64,000 bases of DNA from Streptomyces sp. NBC_00193 (GTDB lineage Bacteria > Actinomycetota > Actinomycetes > Streptomycetales > Streptomycetaceae): assembly GCF_026342735.1 (NCBI RefSeq), contig NZ_JAPEMM010000001.1, positions 3,100,001 to 3,164,000 of the forward strand. The letters run 5' to 3'. Below are positions 51,573 to 59,417 of the stretch, piece by piece. The notes under the pieces are model-generated. The model was not told the origin of the DNA and made no database searches. It was given only the letters and a program-made list of their open reading frames with translations. Position numbers and translations under genes: made by a program. The first letter of the stretch is position 1, and each line of letters opens with the position of its first letter.

Positions 51573-54063
51573 CCACCAAATTGTCGACACCTACACGGCC
51601 CGGAATCGCCGCACGACGTACCGGGAAGGCCCCCAACACGACGCGCCACGCAGCCGGTTCTCCGGTGCTTCAGTGAAGGCCGCACCCGCACCGAGGCCGG
51701 CGATCCCGCCGGCTCCCTTCGGTGACCTGTCCCGGGCGCCGCTGGAGGAGATCCGGGACATCGCCACAGGTGCACTGAAAGGTCACTCGACCCGTTCCAA
51801 CGCGGACAAGCGGCGACGCGGGATGACGATGCTCCTCAGCCATCTGGAGAAACTGCCTGGCGAGACCTGGCAGGAGCGGTGGGAGGCCGGTGGCTTCGAT
51901 GCCGAGAACGCACCGTCGGTCACCATCCTCGCGCGTGAGGCATCCAGAAGCGATGGCGCCGACCTGGTCGCGGCCGTCAAGATGACCTTCTGCCTGCGGG
52001 TGATCCGGCCGTCGGTATCAGGCTTCCGAGCCAACAAGTTCATCCGCTACTCCGAGCCCTTTCGGGACATCCAGAACGACCCGCATCTGGACGACTTCTT
52101 CGAGGTCGTCGACGGCCATCCCACGATGGGACATATTCACAAGTCGCGGGCGAAGTTCGACCTCACCTGCGCACTGACGACACAAGGCATCGCGCTTCAG
52201 GACCTGACGCCGTCCGCGCTGCTGCACTACTCGCTGGAGTCCAAGCGCCTTGGAGTGACACATGGCGCGAACAAGAACACCAACCGATTTGCAGCCCTCG
52301 GGGCCTGGCAGGTCCTTCACCGGATGGGGCACTTCCCGCCCGAAACCCCTCCCACGCTGAGGACGTTCGTCTACTCCGGGCAACGAACGATCGAAGAGAT
52401 GGTGGATCGTTACGCGATTCAGAACCGCGGAGTCCGACAGCTCCTGATCGACTATCTGACCCGAAGGCGGGCGGAGACCGACTACGTCACTGTCGAGGGT
52501 CTCGCACGGAACCTGGCCAAGCATTTCTGGGCCAAGATCGAGGAGCTCAGCCCGGGGCACCCCGACCTGTCCCTCGGCCACGACCTCTACGACCAGTGGA
52601 GGGCTGAGCTTCAGACCTATGGCACCGGATCCGGCCAGGAGCAGAGGAAGCGCATGGACCCGGAGTCCATCGTCCTTGCCGTTCGAGGGCTCTACGTCGA
52701 TCTCCACAGCTGGGCCGTCGAAGAGCCCGAGCGCTGGGCCCAGTGGGTCGTTCCCTGCCCGATCCGCCCGCAAGATCTCAAAGGCTTCGGCAAGCGCAGG
52801 CGTGAGATCAACCGACGCATGGCGGACAGAGTACGGACAAGGCAACCGCTCCTGCCCGCGCTCGTGGCGCATCTCGAAGCACGTCACGAGTTCCACGCCG
52901 GCCTACTGTCGGTTGCCCGCCCGACCGAGCTGGGTGAGGAATTCACCCACGAGAAGCGTCGCTATCGCCGCAGGGACTCCATCCACGATCGACGCATGGT
53001 CTCGCTGGAAAAGGATCCGTCTGTGAGGATCACAGACGAAGAGACGGGCGAGAAGATCAACGTGACGGTTGCCGAGGACTCCGCGTTCTGGGAATGGGCG
53101 GCGGTCGAGTTGTTGCGGCACAGCGGCATTCGAGTCGAGGAGCTCTGTGAACTCACCCACCTGAGCATCCGGCAGTACCAACGACCCAACGGTGAGGTCA
53201 TCGCGCTCTTGGTGGTCGCGCCGTCCAAGAGCGAGCGCGAGCGGGTGATCCCCATGTCCGCGGAACTGTTCCATGTTGTGGCCCAGATCGTCCGCCGTCA
53301 CACTTGCGATGGCAGGAAGATTCCGCTGGTGACGCGCTATGACCCGCACGAACGGACGTGGTCGGAGCCGATGCCCTTCCTCATGCAGCGATACCTCGGC
53401 ACAGCCCGCGGCGTCATGTCCGGTGCGACCGTGCTGAACATGCTCGGCCGCAGCTGCAAGGAACTGGCGCTGAGCAACCCTGCCTTCGAAGGGCTGAAGT
53501 TCACGCCGCACGACTTCCGCCGGCTATTCGCTACCGAAGTCGTCAACGGCGGCCTGCCCATCCACATCGGAGCCGCCCTCCTCGGGCATCTCAACCTGCA
53601 GACGACTCAGGGCTACGTCGCGGTGTTCGCGGAGGATGTAGTCGGCCACTACCAAGCCTTTCTCAACCACCGGCGGTCCCTTCGGCCGGACGGCGAATAC
53701 GGCGAGGTCACGCCCCAGGAATGGGACGAGTTCGAGGAGCACTTCGACAAGCGCAAGGTCGAGCTGGGCAACTGTGCTCGCCCATACGGAACCCCGTGCC
53801 AGCACGAGCACGCCTGCATCCGTTGCCCCATGCTCCAGATCAACCCCAAGATGCTGCCGCGGCTCGCCGAACTGGAGAAGGACCTTCTCCGCCGCCGCAA
53901 GAAGGCCGAGGAGGAGCAGTGGCTCGGCGAGATCGACGGCATCGATCTGACACTGACCTTCCTCCGCACGAAACAGGCTGAGGCCGTTCGACTCACTCAC
54001 CGTCCGGTGGTGGAGTTGGGCCTTCCTCGCCCCCGTCGTGAGCGGCCCGAGGTCGAGGCATAG
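51565..54063 (+). CDS. Large tyrosine recombinase (TnpB-like) with C-terminal Cys/His cluster
   Basis: This 832-residue protein has a catalytic domain in its second half: Arg523 (HSGIRVEELCELT), a Lys in PSKSERERVIPM, His649 and Arg652 (PHDFRRLFATE), His675 (LLGHLNLQTTQ) and Tyr684 (GYVAVF). The N-terminal 450 residues form a long extension of unknown fold. Beyond the Tyr lies CQHEHACIRCPMLQINPKMLPRL, a possible zinc-binding cluster, then a Lys/Glu-rich coiled-coil-like tail. It pairs with the preceding recombinase as in Tn554 TnpA/TnpB. Confidence 0.88.
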   Translation: MPNHQIVDTYTARNRRTTYREGPQHDAPRSRFSGASVKAAPAPRPAIPPAPFGDLSRAPLEEIRDIATGALKGHSTRSNADKRRRGMTMLLSHLEKLPGETWQERWEAGGFDAENAPSVTILAREASRSDGADLVAAVKMTFCLRVIRPSVSGFRANKFIRYSEPFRDIQNDPHLDDFFEVVDGHPTMGHIHKSRAKFDLTCALTTQGIALQDLTPSALLHYSLESKRLGVTHGANKNTNRFAALGAWQVLHRMGHFPPETPPTLRTFVYSGQRTIEEMVDRYAIQNRGVRQLLIDYLTRRRAETDYVTVEGLARNLAKHFWAKIEELSPGHPDLSLGHDLYDQWRAELQTYGTGSGQEQRKRMDPESIVLAVRGLYVDLHSWAVEEPERWAQWVVPCPIRPQDLKGFGKRRREINRRMADRVRTRQPLLPALVAHLEARHEFHAGLLSVARPTELGEEFTHEKRRYRRRDSIHDRRMVSLEKDPSVRITDEETGEKINVTVAEDSAFWEWAAVELLRHSGIRVEELCELTHLSIRQYQRPNGEVIALLVVAPSKSERERVIPMSAELFHVVAQIVRRHTCDGRKIPLVTRYDPHERTWSEPMPFLMQRYLGTARGVMSGATVLNMLGRSCKELALSNPAFEGLKFTPHDFRRLFATEVVNGGLPIHIGAALLGHLNLQTTQGYVAVFAEDVVGHYQAFLNHRRSLRPDGEYGEVTPQEWDEFEEHFDKRKVELGNCARPYGTPCQHEHACIRCPMLQINPKMLPRLAELEKDLLRRRKKAEEEQWLGEIDGIDLTLTFLRTKQAEAVRLTHRPVVELGLPRPRRERPEVEA

Positions 54064-54072
54064 GGTCTCCGG

Positions 54073-54867
54073 ATGGCCGACAGGTTTGATGTGGCACAGG
54101 CTCTTGCGGGAGCGTCGGGTGGGCGGGCCCGAGTATGGGACTTCGCCGCGCAATTCGCGGCGTCTTGGGCGACACCTCTCTCGCCGAGGGACGGACTTGT
54201 GTCGGCGGAAGTGCGCCGTGCGGAGGAGCGACTGGGACTCCGGTTTCCCGTGGCTCTTCACGAGGCCTACGCGCTCTTCGGCCGCCGCAGCGATCTCGTT
54301 GCACAGCACAACCCCTTGCTCCCTCCAGACGAACTGCTCCTCGATCCGTCGGGACAGCTGCTGGTATTCCGAAGCGAGAATCAGGGTTGTGCCGGATGGT
54401 GTGTTGCCCTTGATCAGCTGTCGGCCGATGATCCGCCGGTGGTCTTCTTCTCGGACTACTTGCCGGAACTGGCGTGGGAGCCGTTCATGCCGCGCTTGTC
54501 TCTCGCCTGCGCGGAGACGATCCTCAGCGAAACGGTCATGGGTAGGCGCTACGGCCCGACCGGACGAGATTGCCTGGCTACGCCCGACGTCATCTCCCGT
54601 GTTGAAGATCAATTCGAGCCGGTAGGGCTTCCGGGGTACCCGGCCTGGCACTCTCCTGCAGAACCTCCTGTTCGGTGGTTCTCCGCGGTGGGCAAGTTGC
54701 TGTGTCTGCAGCCCGGCAACTCAGGACCGGATCTGATCGTCGTCGGCAGGACGGAGCATGACCTGCTGGAGGCGCTGGAGGCGATCCCCGGCGAGTGGTC
54801 TGATGCAGTGGCCACGGCCAACCGAACGGAACCGGAGGAGCAGCACGACTGGGATCTGCCGTTCTGA
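54073..54867 (+). CDS. SMI1/KNR4-family-like protein
   Basis: This 264-residue protein has the SMI1/KNR4 entry pattern LVSAEVRRAEERLGLRFPVALHEAYALFGRRSDLV, then LLPPDELLLDPSGQLLVFRSENQGCAGWCVALDQL and DPPVVFFSDYLPELAWEPFMPRLSLACAE. This superfamily includes many immunity proteins of contact-dependent toxins. It follows the recombinase gene by 9 bp, so it may be element cargo; no toxin gene is adjacent. Confidence 0.82.
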   Translation: MADRFDVAQALAGASGGRARVWDFAAQFAASWATPLSPRDGLVSAEVRRAEERLGLRFPVALHEAYALFGRRSDLVAQHNPLLPPDELLLDPSGQLLVFRSENQGCAGWCVALDQLSADDPPVVFFSDYLPELAWEPFMPRLSLACAETILSETVMGRRYGPTGRDCLATPDVISRVEDQFEPVGLPGYPAWHSPAEPPVRWFSAVGKLLCLQPGNSGPDLIVVGRTEHDLLEALEAIPGEWSDAVATANRTEPEEQHDWDLPF

Positions 54868-54874
54868 CAGCTTC

Positions 54875-54913
54875 GGCCGCGGGGCCGTCGCCATGGACGA
54901 CGGCCCCGCGGCC
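54875..54913. terminator. Bidirectional hairpin terminator
   Basis: GGCCGCGGGGCCGTCG and CGACGGCCCCGCGGCC are perfect 16-bp complements around a short CCATGGA loop. It lies between convergent genes (SMI1-like and the PTS gene). Confidence 0.85.
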
Positions 54914-54924
54914 TCCGCTCGGCA

Positions 54925-56460
54925 TCAGCGGACAGGTACGGCGACTTCCTCGGTGACAGGCGAGGTGGTGCTCGGGGTGTCGGCGGTGCTTCCCGCCGTC
55001 AGCTCCTCGTTGCCCTCCTCCCGATTGAGTGAAGTGCAGAGAAGCCGGGTGAAGCCGAAGAAGTAGGTGGCGGCGAAGCCCACGAGGTAACCGACGGCCA
55101 GCCCGCCCGCGTAGATCGCGATGGTCATCCCCATGCCCGACTTGCCGTCCAGCAGCGGGAACAGCGCCCAGCCCGAGGGGCCGATGGCGGTGGAGCCGAA
55201 GGCGGTGCCCAACTGGTTGAAGAGGCCTACGAAGGCTCCGCCCGCGGCGCCGCCGATGCAGGCGGTGATGAAGGGGCGGCCCAGGGGGAGGGAGACGCCG
55301 TAGATGAGGGGTTCGCCCACGCCCAGGAAGCCGGCCGGGAGGGCGGACTTGATGGTGGCGCGGATCGAGCGGTTGCGCGGGAGCTTGTAGTAGACGGCGA
55401 TGGCCGCACCGACCTGGCCCGCGCCCGCCATGGCGAGGATGGGGAGCAGGACGGTGTAGCCGGTCTGCTCGATCAGGGTGGTGTGGATGGGGATCAGGGC
55501 CTGGTGCAGGCCCAGCATGACCAGCGGGAGGAAGAGTCCGCCGAGGACCAGGCCCGCGAAGGCCCCGCCGGTGGCGAGCAGCCAGGTGGCGAAGGTGCCG
55601 ATGGCGCTGGAGACCTCACCGGCGACGAACATCAGGCCGAAGATGGTGACGAGGCCGGAGATCAGCACCGTGAGGGTGGGGGTGACCAGGACGTCGAGCG
55701 CCTCCGGGACCCACTTGCGGCACCACTTCTCCACCTGGACGGCGAGCAGCGCGGCCGCCAGTGCGCCGAGTACGCCGCCCTGGCCGGGGGAGAGCTGCTG
55801 GCCGAAGGCGTCGATCTTCGCGACGCCGGGGAAGACGATGATCGCGGCGACCGCGCCGCCGAGGACGGCGGTGCCGCCGAACTCCTTGGCCGTGTTGTAG
55901 CCGACGAAGACGGCGATCAGGGACATGAAGCCGCTCGCCATCGCGGCGAGGGCGGGGACCACGGCCGGCACCCAGTGCATGTTGGTGAGGAACCCGTTGA
56001 GCCCGGCGATGATGCCGCAGCCGATCAGGGCCGGGATCAGCGGGACGAAGATGTTCGCGATGCGGCGCAGGAACAGCTTGAAGGGGGTGGAGTTCTTCGC
56101 CTTCTGGGCGTTCTTGATGGCCGCGCCCTGGGCGGCGAGTTCGTCGGCGGTGACGGGGTGGGTGTCCGCCGGGGCCGCGGGGGCCGCCGGCGCGGCCGAG
56201 CGGGCTTCCGCGACCAGGGCCTCGAACTCGGGGGTGACGCGGGCGACGGTGCCCGGTCCCAGCACGATCTGGTACGTGTCGTCCTCGACGACGCCCATCA
56301 CGGCGGGCAGGGCCTTGAGGGCCTCGTCCTGGACCAGGGAGCGGTCGCGCAGGGTGATCCGCAGGCGGGTCATGCAGTGCGCGATGGAGACGATGTTGTC
56401 CGGGCCGCCGACCAGAGGAAGGATCGCGGCGGCTGTGGCGCGGTTCTTGTCAGTGGACAT
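54925..56460 (-). CDS. PTS EIIBC component, MurNAc/GlcNAc type (MurP-like)
   Basis: This 511-residue protein has an N-terminal EIIB domain with phospho-Cys in IAHCMTRLRITLRD (about 1-80). An Ala/Pro linker and an EIIC domain of about ten helices follow (IANIFVPLIPALIGCGIIAGLNG, GLHQALIPIHTTLIEQTG, GVGEPLIYGVSLPLGRPF). There is no EIIA domain, so it relies on the shared Crr-type EIIA. The operon position after murQ and an RpiR regulator argues for N-acetylmuramic acid uptake, giving MurNAc-6-phosphate. Confidence 0.92.
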   Translation of the reverse strand: MSTDKNRATAAAILPLVGGPDNIVSIAHCMTRLRITLRDRSLVQDEALKALPAVMGVVEDDTYQIVLGPGTVARVTPEFEALVAEARSAAPAAPAAPADTHPVTADELAAQGAAIKNAQKAKNSTPFKLFLRRIANIFVPLIPALIGCGIIAGLNGFLTNMHWVPAVVPALAAMASGFMSLIAVFVGYNTAKEFGGTAVLGGAVAAIIVFPGVAKIDAFGQQLSPGQGGVLGALAAALLAVQVEKWCRKWVPEALDVLVTPTLTVLISGLVTIFGLMFVAGEVSSAIGTFATWLLATGGAFAGLVLGGLFLPLVMLGLHQALIPIHTTLIEQTGYTVLLPILAMAGAGQVGAAIAVYYKLPRNRSIRATIKSALPAGFLGVGEPLIYGVSLPLGRPFITACIGGAAGGAFVGLFNQLGTAFGSTAIGPSGWALFPLLDGKSGMGMTIAIYAGGLAVGYLVGFAATYFFGFTRLLCTSLNREEGNEELTAGSTADTPSTTSPVTEEVAVPVR

Positions 56461-56506
56461 CTTGGTGTTCGCCTTGCTGCTGGGGGTCAGCGGGGAGTGG
56501 GAGGCC

Positions 56507-57433
56507 CTAGCGCGGGGTCTGGGTGAGGGCGGCCCGGAGGTGGCCCCGGGAGGCGGTGAGCAGGTCGGCGGCGGTGGGGCCGTCGACTCCGCCGAGGATG
56601 ACGAGGATGGCCTGCTTGACCTCGCCGTCGGAGGCGGTCAGGGCTGCCTCGATCTCGGCGTCGGGGGCGCCGGTGGCCAGCGAGACGATGCGGCGGGCGC
56701 GGGCGCGCAGCTTCTCGTTGGAGGAGCGCATGTCGACCATCAGGTTTCCGTACGTCTTGCCGAGCCGGATCATCGTGAGGGTCGAGATGAGGTTGAGGAC
56801 GAGCTTCTGCGCGGTGCCGGCCTTCAGGCGGGTGGACCCGGTGAGGAGTTCGGGGCCGACGACCACCTCGATGCCGTGGTCGGCGGCCGCGGCGAGCGCG
56901 GAGCCGGCGTTGCAGGACAGGCCGACGGTGAGGGCTCCGTGGTCGCGGGCGAACTCGACGGCGCCGATCGCGTACGGGGTGCGGCCGGAGGCGGAGATCC
57001 CGATGACGGTGTCGTCGGCGGTCAGGGCCAGCGCGGTCAGGTCCTCGGCGGCCAGTTCCTTGGAGTCCTCGGCACCCTCGACGGCCTTGACCATGGCGGA
57101 GGGGCCGCCCGCGATCAGGCCGACGACCTCGGAGGGGTCGGTGTTGAAGGTGGGCGGGCACTCGCTGGCGTCCAGTACGCCCATCCGGCCGGCGGTGCCG
57201 GCGCCCGCGTAGATCAGCCGCCCGCCGCGGGCCATCCGCTCGGCGATCCCGTCGATGGCGGCGGCGATCGTCTCCAGCTCGCCGGCGACGGCGGCCGGGA
57301 CGGTCGCGTCCTCGGCGTTCATCAGGCGGGCGATCTCCAGGGTGGGCAGCTGATCGATCTCGGCCAGCTCGGGGCGGAAGGCCTCGGTGGTCAAGGTGGC
57401 GAGCTGGGCGCGGAGTTCGGCGTACGCGGTCAT
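56507..57433 (-). CDS. murQ: N-acetylmuramic acid 6-phosphate etherase MurQ
   Basis: This 308-residue SIS-domain lyase has the MurQ signatures GGRLIYAGAGTAGRMGVLDASECPPTF, with the active-site Glu in ASECPPTF. It also has VIGISASGRTPYAIGAVEFARDHGALTVGLSCNAGSAL and VVGPELLTGSTRLKAGTAQKLVLNLISTLTMIRLGKTYGNLMVDM. It cleaves the lactyl ether of MurNAc-6-phosphate, giving GlcNAc-6-phosphate and lactate. The product feeds NagA (11816-12982). It sits between the RpiR regulator and PTS genes in a leftward operon. Confidence 0.96.
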   Translation of the reverse strand: MTAYAELRAQLATLTTEAFRPELAEIDQLPTLEIARLMNAEDATVPAAVAGELETIAAAIDGIAERMARGGRLIYAGAGTAGRMGVLDASECPPTFNTDPSEVVGLIAGGPSAMVKAVEGAEDSKELAAEDLTALALTADDTVIGISASGRTPYAIGAVEFARDHGALTVGLSCNAGSALAAAADHGIEVVVGPELLTGSTRLKAGTAQKLVLNLISTLTMIRLGKTYGNLMVDMRSSNEKLRARARRIVSLATGAPDAEIEAALTASDGEVKQAILVILGGVDGPTAADLLTASRGHLRAALTQTPR

Positions 57434-57454
57434 GAGTGGGGGGCTCCTGAACTG

Positions 57455-58438
57455 CTAGCGGGTGGTGCTGGTGCGCTTGGCGGTCGGTACGGGGGTGTGG
57501 TGGCGGGGCGCGAGCGCCTCGTACGAGGCTGCGAGCGCGGGCGCCGCCGTCTCGTAGGTCTGCTGGGCGACGCCCACGAACAGGCAGTCCACGACGAGGA
57601 GCTGGCTGGTCCGGCTCGACATGGCCGCCGGGCGCAGCTGGGTCTCGCGGGCGGCGGAGGTGGCCAGCACGAGGTCGGCGTAGTGGACGACGGGGGAGTT
57701 GGCGCGGGCCGTGAGCGCGAGGGTGGTGGCCCCGTGCTCGAAGGCGGTCCGCAGGGGCTCGATGACGTCGCCGGTGCCGCCGGAGTGGGTGATGGCGACG
57801 GCCACGTCGCCGGGGCGCAGCAGTACGGCGGTGGTGACGGCCAGGTGCGGGTCGTTGTGCGCGTGGGCGATCAGGCCGATGCGCGACAGCTTCTGCGCGA
57901 GGTCCTGGGCGACGAGGCCGGAGGCGCCGACGCCGTAGATCTCGATGCGGCGGGCGCCCGCGAGGGCGGCGACGGCCGAGCCGAGGGCGGCGACGTCGAG
58001 GCCGGCGGCGGTGTCGGTGAGGGTCTGCGCCTCCTCCTGGGCCAGCTTGGCGACCACGTCCGCGAGGGAGTCGTCGACGGCTATGTCCACGGTGACGGCG
58101 GGGGCCGCGCCGGACTCCTGCTGGGCGGCGAGCGCGGCGAGCGCGAGGCGCAGGTCGCGGTAGCCGGGGTAGCCGAGGAGGCGGGCGGTGCGGACGACGG
58201 TGGCCTCGCTGGTGCCGGTGCGGGCGGCGAGGTCGCTGACGGTGAGCGCGGCACACCCGGCGGGGTCCTCGGCGACGGCCTCGGCGACGGCCTGCATGGA
58301 GCGGGTCATCGAGGGGCCGAGGCTGCGGACGCGGGCCCGCAGGGCGGCGGGGGCGGGGACGGGGACGGGGGCCGGTGCGGGCACCGGGGCGGTCGCGTCC
58401 GCGCCTCCGCTGAAGGTTTCTTTCATGTTCTCGCTCAC
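57455..58438 (-). CDS. RpiR/MurR-family transcriptional regulator
   Basis: This 327-residue protein has an N-terminal HTH_6 domain (SMTRSMQAVAEAVAEDPAGCAALTVSDLAARTGTSEATVVRTARLLGYPGYRDLRLALAALAA, about 38-105). A SIS sugar-phosphate domain follows (GARRIEIYGVGASGLVAQDLAQKLSRIGLIAHAHNDPHLAVTTAVLL, DVAVAITHSGGTGDVIEPLRTAFEHGATTLALT). It should sense MurNAc-6-phosphate and control murQ and the PTS gene. The GTG at 58438 lies 4 bp from a palindrome at 58442; an ATG at 58426 is an alternative start. Confidence 0.92.
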   Translation of the reverse strand: MSENMKETFSGGADATAPVPAPAPVPVPAPAALRARVRSLGPSMTRSMQAVAEAVAEDPAGCAALTVSDLAARTGTSEATVVRTARLLGYPGYRDLRLALAALAAQQESGAAPAVTVDIAVDDSLADVVAKLAQEEAQTLTDTAAGLDVAALGSAVAALAGARRIEIYGVGASGLVAQDLAQKLSRIGLIAHAHNDPHLAVTTAVLLRPGDVAVAITHSGGTGDVIEPLRTAFEHGATTLALTARANSPVVHYADLVLATSAARETQLRPAAMSSRTSQLLVVDCLFVGVAQQTYETAAPALAASYEALAPRHHTPVPTAKRTSTTR

Positions 58439-58441
58439 CCT

Positions 58442-58456
58442 TGAAACTTATTTTCA
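58442..58456. promoter_or_regulatory. Candidate RpiR operator
   Basis: TGAAACTTATTTTCA has TGAAA/TTTCA arms and an AT-rich centre, as in known RpiR/MurR-type sites. It is directly upstream of the regulator start and suggests autoregulation of the MurNAc operon. Confidence 0.6.
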
Positions 58457-58540
58457 GAGGGGTGGGAACGTCAAGACGCCATAAGTCACCGGAGGAAGAG
58501 GACCTTCGCCACGGGGCCGATCCGGGTCCACAATGTGTCC

Positions 58541-58963
58541 ATGGACCACGCGACCCCCCCACCCCCTCTTGAACAGGCGCTGCACGCCGCACGCGCCCTG
58601 GTACTCGCCGATCTCGTCGCGGGCGAGGTCGCCGAGGCCTATGTCGTCTCCCTCGTCGAGGACGCGGTCACCCACCGCCGGTGGTGGGTGGAGGAGTGGC
58701 CCGAGGGCGTCGACTACCTCGCCGGACTCGTCGCCCAGGACGTGAAGGACGCACTGCTGGAGAAGTACGGGCGCTGGCCGCTGTGCCCGGTCTGCAACCA
58801 CGGCGAGCCGCACGCGCTGGACGTGGAGCCCGAGCTCGGACCGGACCCGATGTGGGTGTGCTCGGAGGCCGGAGTGCGGGTGGCGCCGGTGGGCGGCCTC
58901 GGGCCGGTGCTGCGCGGCCTCGGCGGCTCCGGTTCCGGCGCGGGCTCCGGCTTCGGCGAATGA
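58541..58963 (+). CDS. Conserved hypothetical protein with Cys pair
   Basis: This 140-residue protein (or 142 from a GTG at 58535) reads PPLEQALHAARALVLADLVAGEVAEAYVVSLVEDAVTHRRWWVEEWPEGVDYLAGLVAQDVKDALLEKYGRWPLCPVCNHGEPHALDVEPELGPDPMWVCSEAG. CPVCNHGEPH plus a later Cys suggest a small zinc site. A Gly/Ser-rich tail ends it. I know no function. It is 7 bp from the DUF4031 gene and probably co-transcribed. Confidence 0.8.
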   Translation: MDHATPPPPLEQALHAARALVLADLVAGEVAEAYVVSLVEDAVTHRRWWVEEWPEGVDYLAGLVAQDVKDALLEKYGRWPLCPVCNHGEPHALDVEPELGPDPMWVCSEAGVRVAPVGGLGPVLRGLGGSGSGAGSGFGE

Positions 58964-58970
58964 GCCGCCG

Positions 58971-59240
58971 GTGACGGTGTACATCGACCCGCCCGACTGG
59001 CCGGGGCACGGCCGCCTGTGGTCGCACCTGGTCAGCGACACCTCCTTCGAGGAACTGCACGCCTTCGCGGCGTCGATCGGCTGCCCGCCGAAGGCCTTCG
59101 AACGCGACCACTACGACGTCCCGGAGCACCGGTACGCGGACGCGGTGGGCGCGGGCGCGGTGGAGATCGGCAGCAAGGAGCTGGTCCGCCGCCTGACGGC
59201 GGCCGGCCTGCGGCGGCCCAAGGGGCGTCCGGCGGCGTAG
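58971..59240 (+). CDS. DUF4031 protein
   Basis: This 89-residue protein has the complete DUF4031 pattern MTVYIDPPDWPGHGRLWSHLVSDTSFEELHAFAASIGCPPKAFERDHYDVPEHRYADAVGAGA, then KELVRRLTAAGLRRPK. It starts at a GTG 7 bp after the preceding stop. The role is unknown; the family is common in actinobacteria and proteobacteria. Confidence 0.92.
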   Translation: MTVYIDPPDWPGHGRLWSHLVSDTSFEELHAFAASIGCPPKAFERDHYDVPEHRYADAVGAGAVEIGSKELVRRLTAAGLRRPKGRPAA

Positions 59241-59266
59241 GCGCAGGCGCAGCCCCCGGCCGTGCT

Positions 59267-59407
59267 GTCAGCGGCGTCGACTTCGAGCCCTACGAGGCCT
59301 TCGTGTCCGCCGCGGAGACCACGGACCGGCTGCGGCACTGGACGGGGAACCACGAGCTCGACGGGGACGCGTACCGGGTCTTCGGTCAGTTCGAGCTCTG
59401 CCGCTGA
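59267..59407 (+). pseudogene. N-terminal relic of an SMI1/KNR4-like gene
   Basis: VDFEPYEAFVSAAETTDRLRHWTGNHELDGDAYRVFGQFELCR then stop. The pattern D-F-E-P-Y-x-A-F, TT-x-x-x-R-x-WTGN-x-EL and F-R-VFGQ is the start of a family of Streptomyces SMI1/KNR4-like proteins several hundred residues long. Here it ends after about 46 residues at the border with the MFS gene, and no ATG or GTG start is obvious. It is a truncated leftover. Confidence 0.6.
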
Positions 59408-59417
59408 GCGGCGGCGC

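Larger units (their letters stand above)
50370..54063 (+). mobile_element. Tn554-like double tyrosine-recombinase module
   Basis: Two overlapping genes code for tyrosine recombinases of about 400 and 832 residues, the size order and arrangement of tnpA-tnpB in Tn554-type elements. A third tnpC-like gene is not seen; an SMI1/KNR4 gene follows instead. Base composition is somewhat lower in GC than the flanks, especially in the second gene. Ends, target duplication and full extent could not be defined. Confidence 0.65.

Noticed and set aside
55925..58444. An 839-codon open frame antisense to the PTS gene, murQ and rpiR
   Set aside because: Composition is low-complexity Gly/Glu/Val and the opposite strand codes for well-known proteins across the entire length.
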